Shown here piece after piece: positions 7,447-14,742 of a DNA stretch of 64,000 bases. The stretch comes from Armatimonadota bacterium. Its GTDB lineage: Bacteria; Sysuimicrobiota; Sysuimicrobiia; Sysuimicrobiales; Sysuimicrobiaceae. The stretch is taken from positions 194,411-258,410 of the forward strand of contig JAVKGX010000001.1 of assembly GCA_031432545.1 (NCBI GenBank), written 5' to 3'. How positions within the stretch are numbered: position 1 is the first letter of the stretch; each line of letters begins with the position of its first letter. The notes beneath the pieces are model-generated. The model had not been told where the DNA came from. It was given only the letters and a program-made list of their open reading frames with translations, and ran no database searches. Made by a program: the position numbers and the translations under genes.

Positions 7447-8172
7447 TCAAGGGGTGCGCGGCGTCCGCCGCAGGCGAGCGATCTCCGCAGGCGTGAGGGG
7501 GCGGGCCGCGCCGGGGGGCAGACCGGTCAGGCGCACCGGGCCGTAGGCCACGCGGATGAGCCGGGCGACCGGATGGCCGACGGCTTCCAGGACCCGACGG
7601 ACCTCGCGGTGACGGCCCTCGCGCAGGGTGACCCGCAGCCAGGTGTGGTTGCCGGCCGGCCGCTCGATGGCCGCCTCGATCGGCCCGGTGTGCCCGTCGG
7701 GGAGGGAGACCCCGCGCCGGAGTCGGTCGAGCGTCGCCCGCGACGGCATTCCGCGCACCCGGGCCCTGTAGGTGCGCGGGACGCCGTATCGGGGGTGCAT
7801 CAGGCGGTGGGCGAGTTCGCCGTCGTTGGTGAACAGCAGCAGCCCCTCGGAGTTCAAATCCAGCCTGCCGACGCTGAACAGGCGGGTGCGGGAAGGCACG
7901 AGGTCGCGCGCCTTCGGCCGCCCGGCGGGGTCGTGCAGGGTACTGACGTAGCCGGCCGGCTTGTGCAGCGCCCAGTACTCCAACCGCCTGGGTGGCGGCA
8001 GCGGCCTGCCGTCCACGCGCACCTCATCGTTGGCGGTGACGGTCTGCCCCAGCATCGCGGTGCGCCCGTTGACCGAAACCCGCCCGGCGCGGATCAACGC
8101 CTCGGCCGCGCGCCGAGAGGCGAGGCCCGACGCCGCGATCACTTTGTGCAATCTCTCGCCGCGGTTGCGCAT
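7447..8172 (-). CDS. rluB: RluB/RsuA-family rRNA pseudouridine synthase
   Basis: 241 residues from ATG 8172. An N-terminal S4 RNA-binding domain (about residues 6-60) is followed by the pseudouridine synthase catalytic domain. The family motif G-R-L-D-x-x-S-E-G-L-L-L near residue 95 carries the catalytic Asp. The length fits RluB/RsuA. It would modify 23S (RluB type) or 16S (RsuA type) rRNA; which one is not certain. No ribosome site precedes the ATG; a TAGGAT ends 10 bases upstream. It is divergent from the SLC13 permease gene and shares with it a near-palindromic promoter. Confidence 0.85.
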   Translation of the reverse strand: MRNRGERLHKVIAASGLASRRAAEALIRAGRVSVNGRTAMLGQTVTANDEVRVDGRPLPPPRRLEYWALHKPAGYVSTLHDPAGRPKARDLVPSRTRLFSVGRLDLNSEGLLLFTNDGELAHRLMHPRYGVPRTYRARVRGMPSRATLDRLRRGVSLPDGHTGPIEAAIERPAGNHTWLRVTLREGRHREVRRVLEAVGHPVARLIRVAYGPVRLTGLPPGAARPLTPAEIARLRRTPRTP

Positions 8173-8182
8173 CGCCGTCCGG

Positions 8183-8197
8183 ATCCTATCGTAGGAT
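8183..8197. promoter_or_regulatory. Back-to-back divergent -10 boxes
   Basis: ATCCTA-TCG-TAGGAT is a perfect inverted repeat. The right arm is TAGGAT on the plus strand, 7 bases before ATG 8205. The left arm is the same TAGGAT on the minus strand, 10 bases before ATG 8172. The two -10 boxes are only three bases apart, so RNA polymerase could open in only one direction at a time. Confidence 0.6.
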
Positions 8198-8204
8198 GGA
8201 TCCG

Positions 8205-9983
8205 ATGACACCCGAGATCACGACCCTGCTGGTCCTCCTCGCGATCGCCCTGGTCCTGTTCTCCCTTGAGTGGGTCTCCGTCGACGTCACCGCGCTGGGG
8301 TTGCTGCTGGCACTCGTCCTTACCGGTCTCGTGCCGGCGGAAGGGGCGTTTGCGGGATTCGGCAGCGACACCGTGATGACGATCCTGGGGCTGCTGGTGC
8401 TGACCGCCGCGTTGCTGCGCACCGGCGTCGTCGAGATGGTCGGCCGCGCCATCCTCCGGCGCGCCGGGGACGACGGCACCCGGCTGCTGATCCTCATCAT
8501 GGTACCGGCGGCGGCGCTGTCGGCGTTCATCAACAACACCGCGGCGACGGCGTTCTTCCTGCCGGTCGTGGTCGGCCTGGCCTCGCGGGCCCGGATGAGC
8601 CCGTCCCGGCTGCTGATGCCGCTGGCCTTTGCAACCATCCTCGCCAGCTCGGTCACACTGGTCGCCACCTCCACCAACCTCGTGGTCAGCGGTCTGCTGA
8701 CACAGTACCGGATGCCGCCGATCGGCGTGTTCGAACTGACGCCCGTGGGCCTACCGATCGCGATCGCGGGGATCGCGTACATGCTGGTCGTGGGCCGCCG
8801 CCTGATCCCCGAACGCGTCGCCGGCCGGTCGCTGACGGAGGATTTCGGACTGGGCGCCTACCTCAGCGAGGCGATCGTGCTGGCCGACTCGCCGCTGGTC
8901 GGGCGGACCCTCGCGGAGTCCGGACTGGGGCAGCGGCTCGATCTGCAGGTGGTCGGGTTGGTGCGCGACAAGAACCGCTACCAGACCCCGCGCGCGGACA
9001 CCCGCCTGCAACCGGGCGACGTGCTGCTGGTGGAGGGGGCGCGCGACGAGATCCTCAAGATCAAGGACACCACCGGTATCGAGATCAAGGCCGACGTGAA
9101 GCTGTCCGATCCGGACCTCGCACTCGGGGACGTGGCGCTGGTGGAGGCGCTTGTCGTCCCGCGTTCGCGGTTGATCGGCCGGACGCTGAAGGGCATCGGG
9201 TTTCGGGAGCGGTACGGCTTGCAGGTGCTGGCGATCAACCGGTATGGCTCTACGATCCGCCGCAAGATCAGTCAGCTCCGGCTCCAGATGGGCGATGCGT
9301 TGTTGCTGCAGGGGCCGCGTGACCGCATCGCCGCCCTCGCCAACGCCGACGCCGTGCGGGTGCTGGGCGCCGTCGGAGACGACAGGCCGAACGTCGGCCG
9401 GGCGCCGATGGCGGTCTTCGCCTTCGCGGCGGCCCTGGTGGCCGGCGCGGCGGGGGTCGTGGCGCTGCCCGCCGCTGTCCTGGCCGCAGCGGTGGTCGTC
9501 TTCGCGACGCGCTGCATCACTCCGGAGGAAGCCTACCGTGAGGTCGACTGGAAGGTGCTGATCCTGATTGGCAGCATGCTCGCCCTGGGCACGGCAATGG
9601 AGCAGACGGGCACCGCGAGGTACCTGGCGGGCCTCGTCGTCGAGGCGGCCGGCGATGCCAGCCCGCTGTGGCTTCTCAGCGGCTTCTTCGTGCTCACCGT
9701 GGTGCTCACCCAGCCGATGTCCAACCAGGCCGCAGCCGTCGTCGTCCTGCCGGTGGCCATTCAGACAGCGCTGCAGCTCGACCTCAACCCCCGCACGTTC
9801 GCTGTGGCGGTGGCGGTGGCCGCGAGCTGTTCGTACCTGACGCCGTTGGAGCCCGCATGCCTGATGGTGTACGGCCCGGGCCGATATCGATTCGTAGACT
9901 TCCTCAGGGTCGGTGGCCCGCTCACCCTCCTGGTCTACGCGATCGCGATCTTGCTGGTGCCGTTGATGTGGCCTTTCCGCTAG
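8205..9983 (+). CDS. SLC13/DASS-type permease with two TrkA-C domains
   Basis: 592 residues. About five to six membrane segments (10-205) and a second membrane block (about 400-590) flank two RCK/TrkA-C regulatory domains (about 215-290 and 300-375). The first half has the F-I-N-N-T-A-A-T-A motif and the A-T-S-T-N-L-V-V-S loop typical of the SLC13/CitMHS ion-transporter fold; the second has S-N-Q-A-A-A-V-V-V. Such proteins move anions such as sulfate or dicarboxylates, often with sodium. TrkA-C domains can bind c-di-AMP or nucleotides. ATG 8205 is chosen from TAGGAT seven bases upstream; an ATG at 8196 would overlap the promoter. Confidence 0.85.
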   Translation: MTPEITTLLVLLAIALVLFSLEWVSVDVTALGLLLALVLTGLVPAEGAFAGFGSDTVMTILGLLVLTAALLRTGVVEMVGRAILRRAGDDGTRLLILIMVPAAALSAFINNTAATAFFLPVVVGLASRARMSPSRLLMPLAFATILASSVTLVATSTNLVVSGLLTQYRMPPIGVFELTPVGLPIAIAGIAYMLVVGRRLIPERVAGRSLTEDFGLGAYLSEAIVLADSPLVGRTLAESGLGQRLDLQVVGLVRDKNRYQTPRADTRLQPGDVLLVEGARDEILKIKDTTGIEIKADVKLSDPDLALGDVALVEALVVPRSRLIGRTLKGIGFRERYGLQVLAINRYGSTIRRKISQLRLQMGDALLLQGPRDRIAALANADAVRVLGAVGDDRPNVGRAPMAVFAFAAALVAGAAGVVALPAAVLAAAVVVFATRCITPEEAYREVDWKVLILIGSMLALGTAMEQTGTARYLAGLVVEAAGDASPLWLLSGFFVLTVVLTQPMSNQAAAVVVLPVAIQTALQLDLNPRTFAVAVAVAASCSYLTPLEPACLMVYGPGRYRFVDFLRVGGPLTLLVYAIAILLVPLMWPFR

Positions 9984-10011
9984 TGTTGGGTACGGGGAGG
10001 TGCGCGCACGG

Positions 10012-10434
10012 GTGAGTGAAAATCGTTGGGCAGCGATCTCGACCGAAGGAGCCGGACGTCGTCACGTGGTCCTGTACGACGCCGACTGCGGTTTTTGCCG
10101 GTGGGCGGTGGCGAAGATCCTGGCATGGGACCGCGCGGGCGCGTTGCGATCGGTGGCGCTCCAAGACCCCGAGGCGGAGCGGCTGCTGGCCGGCGTGGAC
10201 GGTGGGCAGCGCATGGCTTCCTGGCATCTGGTGACGCCCGCAGGCCGTGTCCACTCGGGGGGTGCCGCCCTCGCGCCGCTTCTGCGCCTGCTGCCCGGCG
10301 GATGCCCCCTGGCCGCCGTCGCGGCCGCCCTCCCGGGCCTCGCGGAGGCGGTGTACCGGTGGGTGGCCCGCAACCGGGGGCGGCTGGGACGGATGCTGCG
10401 CGTCGACACCTGCGCCCGGGACCGGCGACGATGA
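10012..10434 (+). CDS. DCC-family (DUF393) thiol-disulfide oxidoreductase-like protein
   Basis: 140 residues. The family motif Y-D-A-D-C26-G-F-C29 lies near the N-terminus and resembles a thioredoxin CxxC site. The C-terminal half is helical and basic, as usual for DCC proteins. The biological partner is not known. GTG 10012 is preferred because GGGGAGG lies 11 bases upstream; the GTG at 10000 overlaps that site. It follows the SLC13 gene closely and is followed 16 bases later by the dehydrogenase gene. Confidence 0.75.
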   Translation: MSENRWAAISTEGAGRRHVVLYDADCGFCRWAVAKILAWDRAGALRSVALQDPEAERLLAGVDGGQRMASWHLVTPAGRVHSGGAALAPLLRLLPGGCPLAAVAAALPGLAEAVYRWVARNRGRLGRMLRVDTCARDRRR

Positions 10435-10450
10435 GAGCGGGGGGTTGACG

Positions 10451-11404
10451 ATGAAGGTCCTGGTGACCGGGGCGGCCGGATTCGTCGGCAACAACACGGT
10501 CCGGCGGTTGGTGGAACTCGGCAAGCCGGTGCGTGCGATGGTCCGCGACCCGGACAGGGCCGGTGCGCGCCTGGGCGACCTCGCCGGCAGGATCGAGATC
10601 GTCCGTGCAGACGTGACCGATCGCGACGCGCTTGCCCCTCTGATGGAGGGCGTAGATGCCGTCGTCCACCTGGTGGCCATCGCGCTCGAAAGAGGCGACC
10701 GGACGTACGAAGCGGTCAACCACCAGGGCACGGTGAACGTCGTGGACGCGGCACAGCGGGCCGGCGTGGGCCGGTTTGTCTTCATGAGCCAGAATGGCGC
10801 CGACAGCGCTTCGCCCTACGCATTCTTGCGCAGCAAAGGACGGGCGCAGGACTACGTGGCGCTGCGCGCCTCAGGCTGGACGACGCTGCGCCCGTCCGCG
10901 ATCTTCGGGCCCCAGGACGAGTTCTTCAACGCGATCGCCAGGCTGGTCCGTCTGACGCCGGTCGTCTTCCCGCTGATCGGCGGCGGCCGTGCGGAGTTCC
11001 AACCGGTGTCGGTGTACGACGTCGTCGAGGCCATCGTGCGGTCGCTGCAGGACGACACGACCATCGGCAGGGCGCTCGATTTGGGCGGGCCGGAGGTGCT
11101 GACCCTGGGCGAGATCGAGCGGCGTATCCTGAGGGCGCTGGGGGTGCGCCGGTGGCTGTTCCCCGCACCGGTCTGGCTGCTGCGCCCACCGGTCTTCCTC
11201 ATGGAGAAGGTGCTGCCGGGCACGCCGGTGTCGAGGAGCCTGCTCGACCTGCTGGCCGTGCCCAACACGACACCCAACAATGCGCTGATCGAACACTTCG
11301 GGATCGAGCCGCGCCCGTTCTCCGGCGAGCACATCGCCTACCTGCGCGCAAACGCGGCTCGCAGCGCGCTGCGACGCTTGTTCACCGGCGAGAAGGTGAA
11401 CTGA
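10451..11404 (+). CDS. NDUFA9-like atypical short-chain dehydrogenase
   Basis: 317 residues. The N-terminal Rossmann motif G-A-A-G-F-V-G (7-13) binds NAD(P). A Y-A-F-x-R-S-K segment near residue 125 replaces the classical Tyr-x3-Lys site, as in complex I subunit NDUFA9 and its bacterial relatives. The C-terminus is basic and hydrophobic. These proteins often act as structural NADPH-binding or quinone-pathway factors; the exact role here is open. The ATG is 16 bases after the DCC gene. The downstream convergent gene ends five bases away. Confidence 0.8.
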   Translation: MKVLVTGAAGFVGNNTVRRLVELGKPVRAMVRDPDRAGARLGDLAGRIEIVRADVTDRDALAPLMEGVDAVVHLVAIALERGDRTYEAVNHQGTVNVVDAAQRAGVGRFVFMSQNGADSASPYAFLRSKGRAQDYVALRASGWTTLRPSAIFGPQDEFFNAIARLVRLTPVVFPLIGGGRAEFQPVSVYDVVEAIVRSLQDDTTIGRALDLGGPEVLTLGEIERRILRALGVRRWLFPAPVWLLRPPVFLMEKVLPGTPVSRSLLDLLAVPNTTPNNALIEHFGIEPRPFSGEHIAYLRANAARSALRRLFTGEKVN

Positions 11405-11408
11405 GCCG

Positions 11409-12284
11409 TCAGCCGTCCTCGCGCAGATCGACGACGCGCGCGCCGGTGGCACGCACAAGGTCTTCAGGTGCGACGGCGAACATGGCGTCCGGGGCACCGG
11501 CGCCGGCGTAGACGACCTCGTGGCGGAGCAGATCCTGGTCGATGTAGGTCGGCAGCGGCGTTGTGTGTCCCACCGGTGGGATGGCCCCTACCGGAAAGCC
11601 CGTCGTGCGTTCCACCGTCTGGGCGTCGGCGGTCCGCACCTGCCCGGCGCCGGCGACCGCGGCGAGCTTGGCCCGTGAGACGCGGTTGGCGCCCGAGGCC
11701 AGCACGAGAACCGGTCGACCGTCTGCCAGGAACACCAGCGTCTTGGTGATGCGCTCTGGGGAGGTCCCGATCGCGTCAGCGGCTTCCTGGACCGTTCGCG
11801 TGCCGCCCAAAAAGCGCAGGACCTCGATCCGGACACCCCGCCGGGCCATCTCCTCCGCCACGCGCCGCGTGGCCGTGTCGTGGTCGTACATCCCACCCAA
11901 CACCTCCCGCGACCGCTGCACGTCCTCGGCGATCTGTGCGCTCAGCGCCTGAGGCGTCTCGAACCAGCGCACGGGCCGCAGGTACCGCACCACTTCGACC
12001 TCCACGCGATTGGGGGTCGCTTCCAGAGCCGTGTCGAGCAGGTGTACTTCCAAAGACGGCTCGTCTTCGCCGAATGCCGGTACGGGCCCGTAGTGGAGCG
12101 CCGCCTCATAGGTGCGCCCCTCGATTTGCACCCGTGCGGCGTAGATCCCGGGCTCGATGGTGAGGTCTGCGGGGATGTGCAGGTTGAGGGTCGGAAAGCC
12201 CAGGTCCCTCCCGCGCCCCTTGCCGCGGACCGGAATCGTGGCGAATCGCGCGACCGGCCGGTGGTCTTCGCGTTCGGTGCCCAT
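11409..12284 (-). CDS. Fusion of a riboflavin-kinase-like domain with a YbaK-type aminoacyl-tRNA deacylase
   Basis: 291 residues with two domains. Residues about 10-120 match the flavokinase barrel of RibF: G-R-G-R-D-L-G-F-P-T-L-N-L near the start, G-I-Y-A-A-R-V, a G-x-x-P-A-F-G-E loop and an E-V-H-L-L-D strand. The usual P-T-A-N and N-I-G motifs are altered, and the FAD synthetase half is absent. Residues about 130-290 are a YbaK/ProX domain, which hydrolyses mischarged tRNA (Cys- or Ala-tRNAPro). Its ordered motifs K-T-L-V-F, A-x-x-V-E-R-T-T-G-F-P-V-G and T-Y-I-D-x-x-L are all present. I know no standard family with this order. It lies 23 bases after the ExoD gene and follows GAGG. Confidence 0.75.
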   Translation of the reverse strand: MGTEREDHRPVARFATIPVRGKGRGRDLGFPTLNLHIPADLTIEPGIYAARVQIEGRTYEAALHYGPVPAFGEDEPSLEVHLLDTALEATPNRVEVEVVRYLRPVRWFETPQALSAQIAEDVQRSREVLGGMYDHDTATRRVAEEMARRGVRIEVLRFLGGTRTVQEAADAIGTSPERITKTLVFLADGRPVLVLASGANRVSRAKLAAVAGAGQVRTADAQTVERTTGFPVGAIPPVGHTTPLPTYIDQDLLRHEVVYAGAGAPDAMFAVAPEDLVRATGARVVDLREDG

Positions 12285-12307
12285 CGAACCTCGTGTCCCC
12301 CCCGAAG

Positions 12308-12964
12308 TCAGGACGGCAACAGGGAGAGCAGCCACCGCATGAAGCCCCGCAGCGCTTCCACCCCGAGCCCTATCAGCGACGCCACCACGGCGGCCAGCCC
12401 GATGCCCAACAAGAGGAAGATGCCGTCGCGGTTCATCAATCCGATGCCGACGACGATCATCGATATCCCGGGCAGCGTGTTCAAAAACGGCAGCGGCAGC
12501 CACAGCACGAATCCCATCGCGAGCACGACGACCGCCGCCACCCGCAGCAGGACAGCGTCGCTGAACGGCGTCCACCGCGGCCGCGACAGCCTCTCCATGC
12601 GTCGCAGCAGCCCGACGCCCTGGCGCCGCAGTCCCTCGACGACCCGGACAGACAGTCGGTAGTCGGCCACGCGCCGCGGCAGCCATGGCCGCTCGGGGGC
12701 CCACATCATCTGGGCCCCCACGAGTACGTACAGGATCCCGACCACGCCCGATGCGCCGGGTGGCAGGATCGGGATGAGGGTCGGCAACGCTAGGAGGATG
12801 AGCAGGAAACCGAAGCCTCGTTCGTCCAGACGGTCGGCGACGTCCCCGACGCGCACGGGGTGCGGCCCGTCGCTCGCCAGTGCCTCGTCGAGCAGTTCCG
12901 ACAGAGGCTTCTCACCGGGTGCGACGCCCCTCAGTTGGGGGATCGAACGTTTCCGGCTCGCCAC
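12308..12964 (-). CDS. ExoD-like exopolysaccharide synthesis protein
   Basis: 218 residues. The pattern is that of ExoD: a short soluble N-terminal part with a L-S-E-L-L-D motif, then several hydrophobic helices (about 55-95 and 135-210) including the L-P-x-P-F-x-N-x-x-P motif. ExoD members are integral membrane proteins linked to exopolysaccharide production and alkali tolerance, with no defined reaction. GTG 12964 is the best start, although no strong ribosome site precedes it. The stop lies 23 bases before the fusion gene, so the two are probably one operon. Confidence 0.75.
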   Translation of the reverse strand: MASRKRSIPQLRGVAPGEKPLSELLDEALASDGPHPVRVGDVADRLDERGFGFLLILLALPTLIPILPPGASGVVGILYVLVGAQMMWAPERPWLPRRVADYRLSVRVVEGLRRQGVGLLRRMERLSRPRWTPFSDAVLLRVAAVVVLAMGFVLWLPLPFLNTLPGISMIVVGIGLMNRDGIFLLLGIGLAAVVASLIGLGVEALRGFMRWLLSLLPS

Positions 12965-13065
12965 GCATCCATGATGCCGTAGGTCCGCCCGCCGTGACCA
13001 GAAGGACATGTCGGGGCGCGCTGCGACAGGCCGGTCAAGCGGATCCAGCCAAAGTGGCGGGCGGG

Positions 13066-14208
13066 TCAGCCCCGAGCCGGCCCCGCCCACCGCGACAGGG
13101 ACAGGAATCCGACCGGGAGATCCGTGCGGCCTTCCGTTGCGAGGTCGGTGAGGGCCTGACCGGTGACGCAGGTGAACTTGAACCCGTGCCCGGAGCACGC
13201 CGAGGCGAACACGACGGTGGGGTGCCGCGGGTGGCGGTCGATCACGAAGTGCTCGTCGAGCGTGTTCGTGTACAGGCACGCTGCCATCGCCTGCAACCTG
13301 CTGTCGGCTTCGGGCAAGCGGGAGGCGATCTGCCCGCGCACCCATTCAGATTCGGACGCCCTCGGAGGGGCTACGTCGTCCGGATCGGTCGTCGCACCGC
13401 CGTGGTGACGCGCCAGCTTGACCCCGCGGCCGCGCAGGGCGGGGATGCCGTAGAATGTGCCCTCGGGCACCTGCCAGATGAAGACCGGGAAGCGCTCGGG
13501 TGCGAAGAGTTCGGGTATGCGGGGTTCGAACCAGAACACGACCTGCCGTTCCACCTCCAGCGGGAGCGCCAGGTCGGCCAGCAGCCGCCCGATCCACGGT
13601 CCGGCGGTGACCACGAGTGCACCGGCCTGGTAGGCGGCACGTTCCGTCCGCACGGTCACGCCGACGTCGTCGGCCTCCCACCCGGTGACGGGTTCCTCGA
13701 ACTGCAACTCCGCGCCGTAGGCGGAAGCACCGTCCAGGTGCGCGCGGATGCAGTCTTCGGGGAAGAGGACCCCAGCTCGCGGCTCGTACAGCGCGACCTC
13801 CTCTGGCCCGAGGTGGAAGGCAGGAAACCGGGAACGCACGTCCTTCGGCGACAGCAGATCGTGCGGGAGTGCGTGCAGGCGGGCGCTGCGGGCCGAGCCG
13901 GCCACCACGGCACTGTCCGGCTGTCCGACCATCAACCCGCCGCACGTGAGCATCAGCTCCACCCCGCGCTCGCGTTCCAGCTCCGCCCACAGGTCGTAGG
14001 CACGCAGCAACAGCGGCACGTAATCTGGGTGCTCGAAGTAAGCCTGGCGAATGACGCGGGTGTGGCCGTGAGACGATCCGCGGTCGTGCAGCGCGGCGAA
14101 CCGCTCTAAGCCCAGCACGCGCAGCCCCCGCCGTGCCAGATGGTAGGCGGCCGCACTTCCCACGCCGCCAAGCCCCACGACGATGGCATCGAATGTCCGG
14201 GATGGCAT
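13066..14208 (-). CDS. Monomeric sarcosine oxidase / N-methyl-amino-acid oxidase family flavoprotein
   Basis: 380 residues. The FAD-binding G-L-G-G-V-G motif begins at residue 12, and the R-G-S-S-H-G-x-T-R-V-I-R segment near 45 is typical of sarcosine oxidase and MTOX. A Cys in the C-L-Y-T-N-T motif near residue 310 corresponds to the cysteine that holds FAD covalently in that family. A S-G-H-G-F-K motif follows near 340. The enzyme should oxidise an N-methylated amino acid to formaldehyde and the amine, with hydrogen peroxide. The exact substrate is not fixed by sequence. The ATG at 14208 aligns the FAD motif correctly. Confidence 0.85.
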   Translation of the reverse strand: MPSRTFDAIVVGLGGVGSAAAYHLARRGLRVLGLERFAALHDRGSSHGHTRVIRQAYFEHPDYVPLLLRAYDLWAELERERGVELMLTCGGLMVGQPDSAVVAGSARSARLHALPHDLLSPKDVRSRFPAFHLGPEEVALYEPRAGVLFPEDCIRAHLDGASAYGAELQFEEPVTGWEADDVGVTVRTERAAYQAGALVVTAGPWIGRLLADLALPLEVERQVVFWFEPRIPELFAPERFPVFIWQVPEGTFYGIPALRGRGVKLARHHGGATTDPDDVAPPRASESEWVRGQIASRLPEADSRLQAMAACLYTNTLDEHFVIDRHPRHPTVVFASACSGHGFKFTCVTGQALTDLATEGRTDLPVGFLSLSRWAGPARG

Positions 14209-14293
14209 GGTTTTCGCAGGCAGATTCGGTTCACGAAGAAGGGTAGCACAGCCGCCTGACCGACGGTGTGGTCCGCGCGGTTTGGCGACGCCC

Positions 14294-14716
14294 TCAGTCT
14301 CCCACCAGCGTGAGGCGGACTTCCCGGGTGGCAGGGCCTGCAAGCTCCACGAGGTACAGCGCCTGCCACTCGCCCAGATCGAGGGCGCCGTCGGCGACCG
14401 GGACGGCGATGGACGATCCCATCAAGACGTGCTGGACGTAGCTCCACATCGCCTTCGGGTCGCGCCGGCCGTGCAGCGAGGTGCGGCGGATGGCCGACTC
14501 GTTGAAGATGTCCTCCAGGAGCAGCAGCGTCTCTTCGGTCACGCGCTCCCGCCGGTTGCCCACGACCAGCGCGCAGGCGGTGTGCTTCACAAAGACGTTC
14601 ACGATCCCTCGGCGGACTTCGGACGCGCGCACGAATTCCCCTACGCGATGCGTCAGATCGATCACCTGATGGCGGTGCTCGCTTTTGACCTGCAACCACT
14701 CCTGCGACAACCGCAT
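14294..14716 (-). CDS. YjbQ-family (UPF0047) protein
   Basis: 140 residues, the full length of the family. The conserved V-x-H-T-x-A-x-L pattern near residue 45 and the D-x-x-x-W-x-x-L-Y-L-V-E-L motif near 115 are both visible. Members have weak thiamine-phosphate synthase activity in vitro; the true role is not established. ATG 14716 follows GGGAGGCAGGCGG. The gene lies 26 bases after the PEP synthase stop on the same strand, so it is probably co-transcribed with ppsA. Confidence 0.85.
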   Translation of the reverse strand: MRLSQEWLQVKSEHRHQVIDLTHRVGEFVRASEVRRGIVNVFVKHTACALVVGNRRERVTEETLLLLEDIFNESAIRRTSLHGRRDPKAMWSYVQHVLMGSSIAVPVADGALDLGEWQALYLVELAGPATREVRLTLVGD

Positions 14717-14742
14717 CCGCCTGCCTCCCTCGCCTGACGAGC

